Shown: positions 9,376 to 18,212, counted from the first letter of the stretch. The stretch is 64,000 nt of DNA from Micromonospora endolithica (GCF_003626595.1 NZ_RBAK01000011.1:1-64000); one strand, 5' to 3'. Notes: generated by a model from the sequence alone, not told the origin. A program made the numbers and translations.

Positions 9376-10085
9376 CCCTCGATGCCTCACCGCCGTCGCT
9401 GTTGTCCCGGGGCCGGGCCGTGCTGGAGATCGCGGTCCGCTTCGGGCTGCCGGTGGTGTGGCTGGTGTGGGCGGTGCTGTCCTGGTGGGTCACGCCCCGC
9501 GAGGTCGACACCGCCGACCTGGAACGGGACCTGGCCGCCGATCGGGTGGTGACCTGGCAGCGCGCCGAGGGGTGGAGCGACGACGAGTTCCTCTGGGCCC
9601 GCCGGCAACCCGAACCACGACCTTATCCGCGCGGCGACGTGATCGCGTGGACGGCGTCGAACGGGCAGACCCGCTGGACCACCATCGACCCGGTCGTCGG
9701 GCCGCTGCCGGACGCCGACCCGTACTCGGCCCGGCTGGCCGACGCCGACCCCTGGTCGACCAGGCAGGGGCTCACCCACCGGCTCACGGCCGTCGTCGGG
9801 GGGCTGGGCAGCGTTCTCGCGGTGGTCTGGCTCGCCCTGTTGGTCGGTGGGCCGAAGCCGGCCGCCGGCACCCGCTGGTTCTGGTGGTGGCTGGGGCTGC
9901 TGCCGTACGGCCTGGGCATGCTCGCCTGGGTCGACCGCGAGTGGTGGCGGCGGCGGCAGAAGCCGGCGCACGACCGGTACACCGGGTGGTTCGGTCTCGG
10001 CTGCCTGGTCGGCGTCTCGATCGTGGTGTCCCTGCTGCTGCTCGCGCTGCGGGCGGTGCTGGGCGGGTGGGTCGTGCCGGTCTAG
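9372..10085 (+). CDS. Putative membrane protein of unknown function
   Basis: This 237-residue protein has one hydrophobic helix near residues 24-43 and three more in the C-terminal half (about 137-157, 170-187 and 208-235). Between the first helix and the others is a charged domain with many Trp and Asp residues. I recognise no family. ATG 9372 overlaps the selB stop by 4 nt, so it is co-translated with the sel genes. Nothing in it links it to selenium metabolism beyond that position. Confidence 0.75.
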   Translation: MTLDASPPSLLSRGRAVLEIAVRFGLPVVWLVWAVLSWWVTPREVDTADLERDLAADRVVTWQRAEGWSDDEFLWARRQPEPRPYPRGDVIAWTASNGQTRWTTIDPVVGPLPDADPYSARLADADPWSTRQGLTHRLTAVVGGLGSVLAVVWLALLVGGPKPAAGTRWFWWWLGLLPYGLGMLAWVDREWWRRRQKPAHDRYTGWFGLGCLVGVSIVVSLLLLALRAVLGGWVVPV

Positions 10086-10142
10086 CCGGCGGCACCGTGC
10101 AACCCGCCCCGGTGACCCGGGTCGTCGCCTAGCGTGGCGGGC

Positions 10143-10340
10143 ATGGACCCTTCGGCGGTCTGGCGGGACCGGCAGCACCGGTGGCGGATCGAGGCGTACC
10201 GGGCACCGGATCTGCGGTTCGCGATCTTCGCCACCAACGGCACCACCGAGTCGGCGCCGCTGTGGTTGTTCGGGATGTCCGCGCTGGCCCGGTGGCTGAT
10301 GAGCCACCAGATCTCGCTGGACGACCTGGAGACCGACTGA
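10143..10340 (+). CDS. Small hypothetical protein
   Basis: This 65-residue, Trp-rich soluble protein begins MDPSAVWRDRQHRWR and ends in an acidic helix. It has no recognisable domain. ATG 10143 is preceded by TAGCGT (10130-10135) with 7 nt between, a leaderless arrangement. GTG 10134 would add three residues. Steady GC3 codon use supports it as real. Confidence 0.6.
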   Translation: MDPSAVWRDRQHRWRIEAYRAPDLRFAIFATNGTTESAPLWLFGMSALARWLMSHQISLDDLETD

Positions 10341-10413
10341 AGGTGCACCCGGACGGGGGACAGCACCTCAGAACCGCCCCGGCCGGCGCCCGGTGGCCCC
10401 TACCGTGCGGTAC

Positions 10414-10599
10414 GTGAGGGACCGAGGCGTACGTACCTTCCTGACCGTGCTGGCCGGGCTCGCGGTGATCTACTTCGGTACCACCGGCCGCAGCCCGGAC
10501 GAACCCGGCGGCGTGACCGGTGGACTCGTGGTGCTCGCCCTGCTGGCGGCCCTGCTGGTCTGGTACCTGACCAAGCCGGGGGACAAGTCCACCAACTGA
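10414..10599 (+). CDS. Small membrane protein
   Basis: This 61-residue protein has two hydrophobic segments (about 8-22 and 37-53) separated by a short Gly/Pro/Asp loop, and a basic tail. GTG 10414 is preferred because TACCGT (10401-10406) lies 7 nt upstream, suggesting a leaderless transcript. GTG at 10393 and 10405 are in-frame alternatives. Function is unknown. Confidence 0.6.
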   Translation: MRDRGVRTFLTVLAGLAVIYFGTTGRSPDEPGGVTGGLVVLALLAALLVWYLTKPGDKSTN

Positions 10600-10603
10600 C
10601 TCC

Positions 10604-11254
10604 TCAGGCGCTGGCGGCGCGGGTGACCTCGCCGGCGGACTCCTCGCCCAGCGCCACCCGCACCAGGGCGGAGGCCAGCCGGCCGAACTCCGCGCCGTCC
10701 ACCAACCCGGCCAGCCGGTCCGGCGAGCCGGGCAACCCGAGGCGTTTCGCGCCGGCCAGCGCCCGCTTGTCGGCGAATGGGCGTACGTCCGGCCAGACCG
10801 ACTGCGCCTCGCGCAGGAAGATGTCCGCGCCGGTCGGGCCGATGCCGGGGAACTCGGTCAGCGGGCGGCGCAGCCGGGTCGGCTCGCCACCGGCCTCCCG
10901 GTGCAGCCGGCGCAGGTCACCGTGCCAGCGGTCCAGGCACAGCCGGGCCCCGGTGCCGAGCATCGTCGCGGTCCGCTCGTCGTAGCGGCGGTAGTTGCCG
11001 CGGCCGAGGGCGTCCACCCGGTCCTGCCAGCTGGCCGCCTCCATCGCCTGTGGCGTGCGGTAACCGGCCGCGAACAGTTCCCGGGCCGCGGCCACCGCGA
11101 CGCACGCCCGGATCCGGGTGCTCAGCAGGGTGGTGAGCACGAGCAGCTGGTACAGCGGTCCCGGCCGGTCGGCGAGCCGGATCCCCGCCTCCTCGGCGTA
11201 GGTCCGTCCCCGCCGCTCCAGCAGCACCCGCGCGGTCGCCCGATCGTTGCCCAC
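10604..11254 (-). CDS. HhH-GPD / endonuclease III-like DNA repair protein
   Basis: This 216-residue protein has the helix-hairpin-helix signature of the endonuclease III superfamily, LTEFPGIGPTGADIFLRE near residue 139. A helical N-terminal half (LLVLTTLLSTRIRACVAVAAARELF) resembles the six-barrel domain. The C-terminal FCL cysteine cluster of EndoIII (C-x6-C-x2-C-x5-C) is absent. GTG 11254 has TACACC 6 nt upstream. The catalytic Lys/Asp pair is not obvious, so glycosylase activity is uncertain. It is convergent with the small membrane protein to its left, 4 nt apart. Confidence 0.7.
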   Translation of the reverse strand: MGNDRATARVLLERRGRTYAEEAGIRLADRPGPLYQLLVLTTLLSTRIRACVAVAAARELFAAGYRTPQAMEAASWQDRVDALGRGNYRRYDERTATMLGTGARLCLDRWHGDLRRLHREAGGEPTRLRRPLTEFPGIGPTGADIFLREAQSVWPDVRPFADKRALAGAKRLGLPGSPDRLAGLVDGAEFGRLASALVRVALGEESAGEVTRAASA

Positions 11255-11379
11255 GGTCCGGGTGTACCCACCCCGGGCCCGGCTAGCCCTGCCCGCCCGA
11301 CCCGCATGCGCCCGGCGGCGACGGGTACGCGGCACCGGAGGCGGCGCGCAGCCGCCGGTCACCGGAGGAGGAGACAGCC

Positions 11380-11580
11380 GTGACGAACCCGCAGCAGCAG
11401 GAGTTCCGGCGCAACGCCAAGGGTGCCACCAGCCAGGACAGCAAGGGTCCGAAGCCGACCGGCCACCCGCTCAACCGCGGCAGCTCGCACGGCGACGACG
11501 GCCGTCCGGTGCCCCGGGGGCAGGTGTCCCCGTACGGTCCGGCCGGGGAGCCGGTCGCCGAGGACGAAAGCCGGGGCTGA
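11380..11580 (+). CDS. Small hydrophilic conserved actinobacterial protein
   Basis: This 66-residue, very hydrophilic protein begins MTNPQQQEFRRNAKG and is rich in Gly, Pro, Asp and Ser. It probably lacks a stable fold. GTG 11380 follows a strong GGAGGAGGAGA ribosome-binding site. It is followed by a perfect 42-nt palindromic terminator. Function is unknown. Confidence 0.7.
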   Translation: MTNPQQQEFRRNAKGATSQDSKGPKPTGHPLNRGSSHGDDGRPVPRGQVSPYGPAGEPVAEDESRG

Positions 11581-11591
11581 CCCGACACGGT

Positions 11592-11633
11592 GGGCGGGCG
11601 CGGCCCGGGGTCGACCCCGGGCCGCGCCCGCCC
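11592..11633. terminator. Perfect 42-nt palindromic bidirectional terminator
   Basis: The 42 nt are exactly self-complementary (21-bp arms, no separate loop). They lie between two convergent genes, 12 nt after one stop and 6 nt before the other. A bidirectional terminator is the simplest reading. Confidence 0.8.
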
Positions 11634-11639
11634 CGTCGG

Positions 11640-12098
11640 TCACCGGCGCAACCGGTTCCAGGTGGCCGCGGCGGCCAACCCGTACGCCAGGTGCGGCACC
11701 AGGTCGGCCAGCCAGTCGACCCTCCGCCAGGTGCGCGGGTCGGTCACCCCCAGCACCGTCATCGACGCGTCGGTCATCGTCATCACGCCGCCGCCGAGCA
11801 CCGCGCCGGCCATCGCCAGCGGCATCGGGCGGCCCCGGGTCAGCGCCGCGAAGCCGATCCCAGCGCCGATGCCCAGGCCGTAGCCGAGCAGCGGGCCGAG
11901 GCCCGAGCGGCGGGTGGCCGCCCGGTCGGCGGGCCCCAGGTCCACGTGTGCCAGCCGGGCCATCCGGCCGACGGTCTCGTCCGGGGCGCTGCTGGCCGGG
12001 CGGGCCCGGGCCACCATGTCGAGGTAGCCGACGATGTTCAGGGCGGTGCTGCCGACCGCGCCGGCGATCACCCCGTCGGTCAGCCGGCCGGCGTTCAC
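11640..12098 (-). CDS. Putative membrane protein
   Basis: This 152-residue protein has a Gly/Ala-rich hydrophobic core of about four segments (near 8-24, 70-86, 92-108 and 130-147). A polar loop carries DETVGRMARLAHVDLGP. I recognise no named family. Its GTG start (12098) overlaps the stop of the upstream small gene (GTGA), so the two are co-translated. Confidence 0.65.
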   Translation of the reverse strand: MNAGRLTDGVIAGAVGSTALNIVGYLDMVARARPASSAPDETVGRMARLAHVDLGPADRAATRRSGLGPLLGYGLGIGAGIGFAALTRGRPMPLAMAGAVLGGGVMTMTDASMTVLGVTDPRTWRRVDWLADLVPHLAYGLAAAATWNRLRR

Positions 12099-12307
12099 TT
12101 CGGGTCGCCGGGTTCGCGTTCGCCCTTCGGGCCGTACGTCCGCTCACCACGTACCACGCCCCGCTGGCCCCGGTCCTCCTGGAGGATCCGGTTGGCCACG
12201 TCGTCGGCCTTGCCGTCCGGAACCCGCCGTCCCGAGCCGTCGATGGCGTTGCGGATGCGGGCCCGCTGCTTGTCGTACGCGTTGCTGCCCGGCCGTGGTC
12301 CTGGCAT
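12095..12307 (-). CDS. Small basic hydrophilic protein
   Basis: This 70-residue protein is rich in Arg, Asp and Gly. It begins MPGPRPGSNAYDKQRARIR and has a helical segment ADDVANRILQED. ATG 12307 is chosen because GAGGAGG lies 5 nt upstream; GTG 12310 is one codon earlier. The end overlaps the following membrane protein gene. Function is unknown. Confidence 0.65.
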   Translation of the reverse strand: MPGPRPGSNAYDKQRARIRNAIDGSGRRVPDGKADDVANRILQEDRGQRGVVRGERTYGPKGEREPGDPK

Positions 12308-12406
12308 CACTGCCTCCTCGGTCGCTCACCGTTGACGTACCGGGCCTCGTCTACCCGTGCCGGGGCCGGTCAACCCGCTCCGGCGGGTCACGGGCGCGCG
12401 CGGGTG

Positions 12407-13288
12407 TCAGCTCGGGGCGCGGACCACCGCCACCGGGCAGTCGGCGTGGTGCAGCACCGACTGGCTCACCGACCCCAGCAGCAACCCGGTCAACTCGCCC
12501 CGCCCCTGCCCGCCGACCACCACCAGCTGGGCGTCCCGGGAGACGTCGGCGAGCGCCCCGGCCGGCCGGCCGCGCACCGTGCGCCGGTGCACCGGAACGT
12601 CCGGCCACCGCTCGGACAGTCCGGCCAGCGACTCGGCCACCAGCCGGTCCTCCTCGTCGCGCAGCTGCGTCTCGTCGTACACCAGGGGTTGCATGTCGCC
12701 GGGCCCGCCGGAGCCGGGATGCCGGTAGGCGTGCAGCGCGACCAGTTCCACGCCGCGCAGCGACGCCTCCTCGATGGCGAACTCGGCGGCCAGCCGGGAC
12801 AGCTCGGAGCCGTCCACCCCGACCACCACCGGCGCACCGGCGCGGTCGGCGCCGCGGGCGACCAGCACCGGACAGTCGGCGTGCGCGGCGACCTGCACCG
12901 CGACCGAGCCGACCACCAGGGCGGAGAAGCCACCGAGGCCACGATCGCCGAGGACGATCAGCGCGGCGGTCGGCGTCTCGCCGAGCAGCACCGCCGCGGC
13001 CTCGCCGTCGATGATCTCGCCGGTGACCCGGATGCCCGCAACGGTGGCCTCGGCCTCGGCGACCGCCGCGGTGACCACCTGTTCGGCCTGGTGGCGCAGT
13101 CCGCCGCCGGGCGGGCCGTCCGGCGGGGGTTCCACCGGCACGCGCAGCAGGGGCCAGATGAAGCCGTGCACGATCCGCAACGGCCGGTTACGGTGGGCGG
13201 CTTCGACGGCGGCCAGGCGGACGGCCCGCAGCGCCTGCTCCGAGCCGTCCACGCCGACCACCACCGCCGCGCCGTCCGCCGAGTTCAC
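12407..13288 (-). CDS. Tandem universal stress protein (two UspA domains)
   Basis: This 293-residue protein has two UspA domains, about 7-142 and 150-290. Each begins VVVGVDGSE and each has the ATP-binding pattern G-x2-G-x9-G-S, so both are predicted ATP-binding. Such tandem Usp proteins in actinobacteria are often part of dormancy or redox stress regulons; regulation here is not visible. GTG 13288 has GGGAGGTG upstream. It is divergent from the DUF574 methyltransferase gene with a 107-nt shared promoter region. Confidence 0.88.
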   Translation of the reverse strand: MNSADGAAVVVGVDGSEQALRAVRLAAVEAAHRNRPLRIVHGFIWPLLRVPVEPPPDGPPGGGLRHQAEQVVTAAVAEAEATVAGIRVTGEIIDGEAAAVLLGETPTAALIVLGDRGLGGFSALVVGSVAVQVAAHADCPVLVARGADRAGAPVVVGVDGSELSRLAAEFAIEEASLRGVELVALHAYRHPGSGGPGDMQPLVYDETQLRDEEDRLVAESLAGLSERWPDVPVHRRTVRGRPAGALADVSRDAQLVVVGGQGRGELTGLLLGSVSQSVLHHADCPVAVVRAPS

Positions 13289-13395
13289 CGGCCCACCTCC
13301 CGCCGCCCAGTATCGCCGCCGCCGGACGTGCGGCGGGGCGATACCGCGCAGGACGCCGGGTCGGTACGCTGGCCCGGAGCCACGCGGAGGGAGCG

Positions 13396-14148
13396 TTGTC
13401 GATGGATGATCCGGCCGCGCCGAGCACCGCACGGATGATCGACTTCTGGTTGGGCGGGGAGCACCACTTCCCGGTCGACGTGGCGGCGGCACACGCGTTC
13501 GAGGGGGCGTACGGGCCGTGCGCGCCGGTGTTCCGGGACCTGCGGGCCTTCCTCGGCCGGGCGGTACGGGCGATCGCCGCGCAGGGTGTGGAGAGCTTCC
13601 TCGTCTTCGGCGGCGGGGTACCCACGATGGGCAACGTGCACGAGGCGGCTCCGGAGGCGAGGGTCCTCTACACCGACGTGGACCCGGTGACGATCCGGCT
13701 CGGGCAGCAGATCCTGGCCGGCAGCGACCGCGCCGGCTACGGCTTCGGTGACGCCACCGACCTCGGCACGATCGATCCCGCGCAACTGCACCGGTTCGTG
13801 CCGGGCTGGGGGAGGAGTCCGGTCGGGGTGGTGTTCCTCGGCCTGGCGGCGTTCCTCGACGACCCGACCCTGGCCCGTACGCTGGACGAGTTGTACCAGG
13901 CCACCGCGCCGGGCAGCCTGCTCGCGATCGACTTCGACACCGAGGAACTGGCCGGTTGGCCGGCGGCACTGGCGATGATGGGGCCGGCGTTCCGGATGCG
14001 GTCGCCGACGGCGTTCCGGCCGCTGCTGGGGCGCTGGACACCGACGGCCGACGGCATCGTCCCGGTCGCCACCTGGCGGCCGGACGGCCCGCCGGCCGAG
14101 GTGCCGGACGCCTTCCACGGCGGGCTCGCCGTGCGCGCCGACGACTGA
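13396..14148 (+). CDS. SAM-dependent methyltransferase, DUF574 family
   Basis: This 250-residue protein begins with the family signature STARMIDFWLGGEHHFPVD. A Rossmann-type segment FLVFGGGVPTMGNVHE and the acidic strand end VLYTDVDP follow. Actinomycetes carry many such paralogs, often near regulators; substrates are unknown. TTG 13396 is preferred because GGAGG ends 5 nt before it; ATG 13402 is the alternative. A TACGCT -10-like box lies about 25 nt further upstream. Confidence 0.8.
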   Translation: MSMDDPAAPSTARMIDFWLGGEHHFPVDVAAAHAFEGAYGPCAPVFRDLRAFLGRAVRAIAAQGVESFLVFGGGVPTMGNVHEAAPEARVLYTDVDPVTIRLGQQILAGSDRAGYGFGDATDLGTIDPAQLHRFVPGWGRSPVGVVFLGLAAFLDDPTLARTLDELYQATAPGSLLAIDFDTEELAGWPAALAMMGPAFRMRSPTAFRPLLGRWTPTADGIVPVATWRPDGPPAEVPDAFHGGLAVRADD

Positions 14149-14255
14149 GCCGCCGGCCCGGTCGCGGTCGGTGTTCCTGATGGGGTACGCCTGCGGCGCC
14201 CGGACCGGGCCTCCGTATGATGCTTGCCGTACAGCAAGTGTTGTCGGGGGGGAAC

Positions 14256-15431
14256 ATGGTGGACGCAACCGGTCAGGTGTCCCGCGCGCTGCGCGCGGCG
14301 CCGCCGGACCAGGTGGCGGAGGCCGCCGACCGGGCGATCCGGTCCGTGCTGGGCGCCCTGCGCACGGAGGTGTTCCTCGCCGACTACCGGATCACCGGCC
14401 TGTGGCCGGTGCGCGACGGCGGCCTGCCCGACGACGTCCTGCTGGCCTGCCGCGGGGTGGCCCAGCGCTGTTTCTCCAGCCAGCTACCGGTGCGGGAGAG
14501 CGTGGCGGGGCGCTGGCGACTGTTCCTGCCGCTGTCGGTGTGGGGGGAGCGGCTCGGCGTGCTGCTGGTCGAGCTTGCCGACGAGCCGGACGACGTGATC
14601 ATGGGCCAGGCCGCCGACGTCGCCGGGGATCTGGCGATGGCGCTGCGTGCCGCCGACCGGGAGACCGACCGCTACCGGCGGGCCCGCCGCCGGGATCGGC
14701 TCAGTATGGCCGCCGAGATGCAGTGGGAACTGCTGCCCGGGCGCGGTGTCACGCTCGGCGCCTTCGAGCTGGCCGGTCAGCTCGAACCGGCGTACACCGT
14801 CGGCGGCGACCATTTCGACTGGTCGGTCGACGCCGACCGGCTCACCGTGACCGTCCTCAACGGAGCCGGCATGGGCCTGTCCGCGGCGCTGCTGACCGCC
14901 GTCACGGTCAACGCGCTGCGCAACGCCCGCCGGTCCGGAGGCAGCCTGGAGGAGCAGGCCGAGCTGGCCTCGGACACGATTTTCTACCAGCACCGGGGCG
15001 AGCGTTTCGTGGCCACGCTGCTGCTGGAGGTGGACACCCGTACCGGCCGGGTGCGGGCCGTGGACGCGGGCTCGCCACGGCTGGTGCGGGTGCGCGGCGG
15101 CACGCTGGCACCGATCGAGCTGGAGCAGCAGCTGCCGCTGGGCATGTTCGCCGAGACCCGCTACGACGTGCAGGAGTTCGACCTGGCCCCGGGCGACCGG
15201 CTGTTCGTGGTCAGCGACGGGGTGTGGGCGGCCGACCCGGACGGCCGCGGCAGTTACGGCGAGCGGGCGATGGCGCGGGCGATGCGCGCGACGCGGTTGC
15301 AGCCGGCCGGCGAGGCGGTTGGTACGGTGATGCGCGAACTGCACGCCTACCATGTGGACACCGATCTGCGCGACGACGCGGTCGTGGTCTGTCTGGACTG
15401 GCGTGGTCCCGGCGGACGCGACGACGGGTGA
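14256..15431 (+). CDS. PP2C/SpoIIE-type serine phosphatase
   Basis: This 391-residue protein has an N-terminal region (1-150) resembling a GAF-like sensor and a C-terminal SpoIIE phosphatase domain (about 165-385). Phosphatase landmarks include MAAEMQWELLP, GGDHFDW, FVVSDGVWAAD and the terminal DLRDDAVVV, which supply the metal-binding aspartates. Relatives dephosphorylate anti-anti-sigma factors; no kinase or STAS partner is adjacent. ATG 14256 has GGGGGGGA upstream. An inverted repeat CTTGC-N6-GCAAG lies near 14222-14237. Confidence 0.82.
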   Translation: MVDATGQVSRALRAAPPDQVAEAADRAIRSVLGALRTEVFLADYRITGLWPVRDGGLPDDVLLACRGVAQRCFSSQLPVRESVAGRWRLFLPLSVWGERLGVLLVELADEPDDVIMGQAADVAGDLAMALRAADRETDRYRRARRRDRLSMAAEMQWELLPGRGVTLGAFELAGQLEPAYTVGGDHFDWSVDADRLTVTVLNGAGMGLSAALLTAVTVNALRNARRSGGSLEEQAELASDTIFYQHRGERFVATLLLEVDTRTGRVRAVDAGSPRLVRVRGGTLAPIELEQQLPLGMFAETRYDVQEFDLAPGDRLFVVSDGVWAADPDGRGSYGERAMARAMRATRLQPAGEAVGTVMRELHAYHVDTDLRDDAVVVCLDWRGPGGRDDG

Positions 15432-15487
15432 TCCCCGCGTTCGGGCCGGCGGCTGATGACGAGCGGGACAAGCGCAGGGGACACCGG

Positions 15488-15955
15488 GTGGAGCGAGCTG
15501 CGAATCTGCCGGCGGCGATCGACGCGGCCGCCGAGGCACTCATCGGCGTGCTGGACTCCGCGGTCTCCCGGCACCAGCTCGCCGTGTCACCGACCCAGTT
15601 GCGGGTGCTGTCCCTGCTCAGCGGCCGACCGGAGACGAACGTCAACCGGTTGGCCGAGCTGCTGGATGTCGTACCGTCCTCGGCGAGCCGGCTCTGTGAC
15701 CGCCTGGAGGCGATCGGGCTGCTGCGCCGGGTGGCGGATCCCCGGGACCGGCGGGAGGTGCGGCTGGTGCCCACCGCCGCCGCCGACGCCCTGCTGCGCG
15801 ACGTGCGGGAACGGCGGCACGCGGCGTTGCGGGCGGTGCTGGACCGGATGCCCGGTCGCGTGCAACAGGAGCTGCTGCACGCGCTGGTGTCGTTCGGGCG
15901 GGCCGCCAGCGACGGCGCCGAGGCACAGCCGGCGTCCCCGGCCCGTACCGCCTGA
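15488..15955 (+). CDS. MarR-family transcriptional regulator
   Basis: This 155-residue winged-helix protein has core VSPTQLRVLSLLSGRPETNV, recognition helix LLDVVPSSASRLCDRLEAIG, and wing RRVADPRDRREVRLV, the classic MarR DPRDRR motif. GTG 15488 has GCAGGGGA 6 nt upstream; GTG 15428, overlapping the phosphatase stop, is the longer alternative. Position suggests co-transcription with the phosphatase. Its target is unknown. Confidence 0.82.
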   Translation: MERAANLPAAIDAAAEALIGVLDSAVSRHQLAVSPTQLRVLSLLSGRPETNVNRLAELLDVVPSSASRLCDRLEAIGLLRRVADPRDRREVRLVPTAAADALLRDVRERRHAALRAVLDRMPGRVQQELLHALVSFGRAASDGAEAQPASPARTA

Positions 15956-15988
15956 GCCCGGCCCCGCACTGCCTGAGCCCGGCCCCGC
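15950..15988. repeat. Two 18-nt direct repeats after the MarR gene
   Basis: GCCTGAGCCCGGCCCCGC occurs at 15950-15967 and 15971-15988, a 21-nt period. The first copy spans the MarR stop codon. The rest of the gap 15989-16296 has C-rich repeats (CACCCGTCT twice) and no gene that I can support. Confidence 0.5.
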
Positions 15989-16296
15989 CGATCCCGGTCA
16001 CTCCTATCACCCGTCTCACCCGTCTGCCCTAGCGTCCTAGGATGCCCTACCGGTGGTGAGCACCAACACCGGAGCCCACCGCACCGGCGCACGAGCACCC
16101 AGGTCACCGACGGAAGCCCGATATAGTGGCAGCGCAACTCGTCCCGCCGGTGATCGACTCGATCGCGGGCCGGGTCCGGGGAGGGTCCCGTCCCGGGGCC
16201 GCAGGGGGAGCCGGCGCCAGCCGGCAGGACAGTGCGCACATCCCTCCGCCGCGCCCGTCTCGGCCGGGCGCCGGAGCGTGTCGCGGAGGAGGTTCG

Positions 16297-16938
16297 GTGT
16301 CTCGTCGGCCGGCTCGGGAGGAGCGCCCGCAGGCCAGTGGCGAGACCGGTTCCGCACCGGTCGGTGACCAGGTGCTGACCCTGCCGAACGCGATCAGCTT
16401 CGTCCGGCTGCTCGGCGTGCCGCTCTTCCTCTATCTCCTGCTCGTCGCCCGCGCCGACGTGGCCGCGATCGTGGTCCTCGCGGTGGGGGGCACCACCGAC
16501 TGGGTCGACGGCTGGATCGCCCGCCGGCTGCGTCAGGTGAGTCGGTTGGGCGAGTTGCTGGATCCGCTCGCCGACCGGCTCTACATCCTGGCCACCCTGG
16601 TCGCGTTCACCGCCCGGGAGGTGGTGCCGTGGCAGTTCACCGTGGCGCTGCTGGCCCGGGAGTTGCTGCTACTCGGCTCGTTGTCGGTGCTGCGCCGGTA
16701 CGGGTACGGGCCGCCGCCGGTGCACTACGTGGGCAAGACCGCGACGTTCCTGCTGCTGGCGGCCTTCCCGCTGCTGCTGCTCGCGGCGGCGGTTCCCGCG
16801 GCGGCCGTGGTGGCCGGCGCGATCGGCTGGGGCCTGGCCTGGTGGGGGCTGGTTCTCTACTGGGTGGCCGGCGCGCTGTACGTGGTGCAGGCTGCCCGGC
16901 TGGTGCGCGCGGTGCGCGGGGCGGGGGCGGCGGCATGA
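16297..16938 (+). CDS. CDP-alcohol phosphatidyltransferase (PgsA-like)
   Basis: This 213-residue integral membrane enzyme transfers a phosphatidyl group from CDP-diacylglycerol to an alcohol such as glycerol-3-phosphate. The family motif D-x2-DG-x2-AR-x8-G-x3-D-x3-D is complete: DWVDGWIARR then GELLDPLADR. Five or six hydrophobic segments follow. GTG 16297 has GGAGGAGG upstream. Its position before DUF881/DUF1290 genes matches M. tuberculosis pgsA2 (Rv1822). The stop overlaps the next ATG. The exact acceptor (glycerol phosphate or phosphatidylglycerol) is not determined. Confidence 0.85.
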   Translation: MSRRPAREERPQASGETGSAPVGDQVLTLPNAISFVRLLGVPLFLYLLLVARADVAAIVVLAVGGTTDWVDGWIARRLRQVSRLGELLDPLADRLYILATLVAFTAREVVPWQFTVALLARELLLLGSLSVLRRYGYGPPPVHYVGKTATFLLLAAFPLLLLAAAVPAAAVVAGAIGWGLAWWGLVLYWVAGALYVVQAARLVRAVRGAGAAA

Positions 16939-17870
16939 CGGAGACGCCGGGTGAGGGCCGTGGTCGGAGTGACCGGGTGTACGCGCCGGACTTCCTCACC
17001 GAGCTGTTCCGCAACCCGCTGGACCCGGGGTACGCCGACGCGGCTGCCCGTCGGCGGGAGCGGCCGGAGCGCGGGTGGCGACGGTGGTCGGGCCGGCCGC
17101 TGAGTCTGGTCGTGCTGGTCGTGCTGGGTTTCCTGTTCGCGGTGGCCTACCGGCAGACGATGGCGGACGAGCCGGGGCGCAGCCAGGTGCGCTCCGGGTT
17201 GGTGGCGCAGATCAAGCAGCGGGAGACCGAGACCGACCGGCTGTCCGAGCGGGCCGAGCGGCTGCGCGCGGAGGTGGCCCGGCAGCGGGCCGCGGCGCTG
17301 GGTGGCTCGGAGGCGGCGCGGTTGCGCACGCTGGAGGCCGGTACGGGTCTTGGTCGGGTGCGTGGGGACGGTGTGGTGGTGCGGCTGGCCGATGCTCCGC
17401 AGGGCCAGGACGTGGTGCAGGGTGGGGATGTGGGGCCGTCCCGGGTGCTGTACAGCGATCTGCAGGTGGTGGCGAACGACCTGTGGAGCGCCGGCGCGGA
17501 GGCGATCGCGATCAACGGCCAGCGGTTGACGGCGATGTCGACGATCCGGTCGGCGGGGCAGGCGATCCTGGTGGATTACCGACCGGTGACCGGGCCGTAC
17601 GAGGTGTCGGCGATCGGGCCGGAGGAGATGCGGGAGCGGTACGACGGCAGTCGCAGTGCGTTGACGATGCGGAAGGTGGCCGAGGAGACGGGGTTGTCGT
17701 TCGGTGTGCGGGACGCGGAGGACCTCGCCCTGCCGGCCGCTCCGGAGCCGCGGCTACGCTACGCGGAGCCCTCGGTCAGCCCGAGCCCGTCGCCGTCGGG
17801 TGGGGGCCGTTCGGTCAGTCCGGGGCCGTCCCGTTCGGGGACGTCGCCCAGCCCCTCCGGAGGTGGTTGA
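16935..17870 (+). CDS. DUF881 family protein
   Basis: This 311-residue single-pass protein has an N-terminal cytoplasmic tail, a membrane helix about 55-71, a coiled coil about 88-125, and a DUF881 domain about 130-250 (NDLWSAGAEAIAINGQRL is diagnostic). The tail is Ser/Pro/Gly-rich. It corresponds to Rv1823. Distant relatives in Bacillus (YlxW/YlxX) sit beside ftsAZ, so an envelope or division role is plausible but unproven. ATG 16935 overlaps the previous stop. Confidence 0.82.
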   Translation: MTETPGEGRGRSDRVYAPDFLTELFRNPLDPGYADAAARRRERPERGWRRWSGRPLSLVVLVVLGFLFAVAYRQTMADEPGRSQVRSGLVAQIKQRETETDRLSERAERLRAEVARQRAAALGGSEAARLRTLEAGTGLGRVRGDGVVVRLADAPQGQDVVQGGDVGPSRVLYSDLQVVANDLWSAGAEAIAINGQRLTAMSTIRSAGQAILVDYRPVTGPYEVSAIGPEEMRERYDGSRSALTMRKVAEETGLSFGVRDAEDLALPAAPEPRLRYAEPSVSPSPSPSGGGRSVSPGPSRSGTSPSPSGGG

Positions 17871-18202
17871 TGATCGCGGTGTTGGCGCTGGTCGCCGGTG
17901 TGGCGTTGGGGTTGTGGTTCGACCCCACGGTTCCGGCGGCGTTGCAGCCGTACCTGCCGATCGCGGTGGTGGCCGCGTTGGACGCGGTGTTCGGTGGGGT
18001 GCGGGCCAAGCTGGACCGGATCTTCGACGACAAGCAGTTCGTGGTGTCGTTCATCTCGAACGTGCTGGTGGCCGGCCTGATCGTTTATCTGGGTGACCAG
18101 TTGGGCGTGGGTGGTCAGTTGTCCACGGGTGTGGTGGTGGTGCTCGGGGTGCGCATCTTCGGCAACGTGGCGGCGATCCGCCGGCACCTGTTCCGGGCGT
18201 AG
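17870..18202 (+). CDS. Small basic membrane protein, DUF1290 (Sbp-like)
   Basis: This 110-residue protein has three membrane segments (about 2-16, 22-42 and 60-98) and the conserved core DAVFGGVRAKLDRIFDDKQF. It is the homolog of Rv1824 and of Bacillus Sbp. ATG 17870 overlaps the preceding stop (TGATG), with GGAGGTGG upstream. The DUF881-DUF1290-DUF881 order is conserved in actinobacteria. The job is unknown, with likely ties to the cell envelope. Confidence 0.85.
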   Translation: MIAVLALVAGVALGLWFDPTVPAALQPYLPIAVVAALDAVFGGVRAKLDRIFDDKQFVVSFISNVLVAGLIVYLGDQLGVGGQLSTGVVVVLGVRIFGNVAAIRRHLFRA

Positions 18203-18212
18203 GTTGAGGGTG

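Noticed and set aside
15950..15988. Direct repeats as attachment-site duplications
   Set aside because: The copies are only 21 nt apart, overlap a stop codon and flank no element. They are a local tandem duplication.
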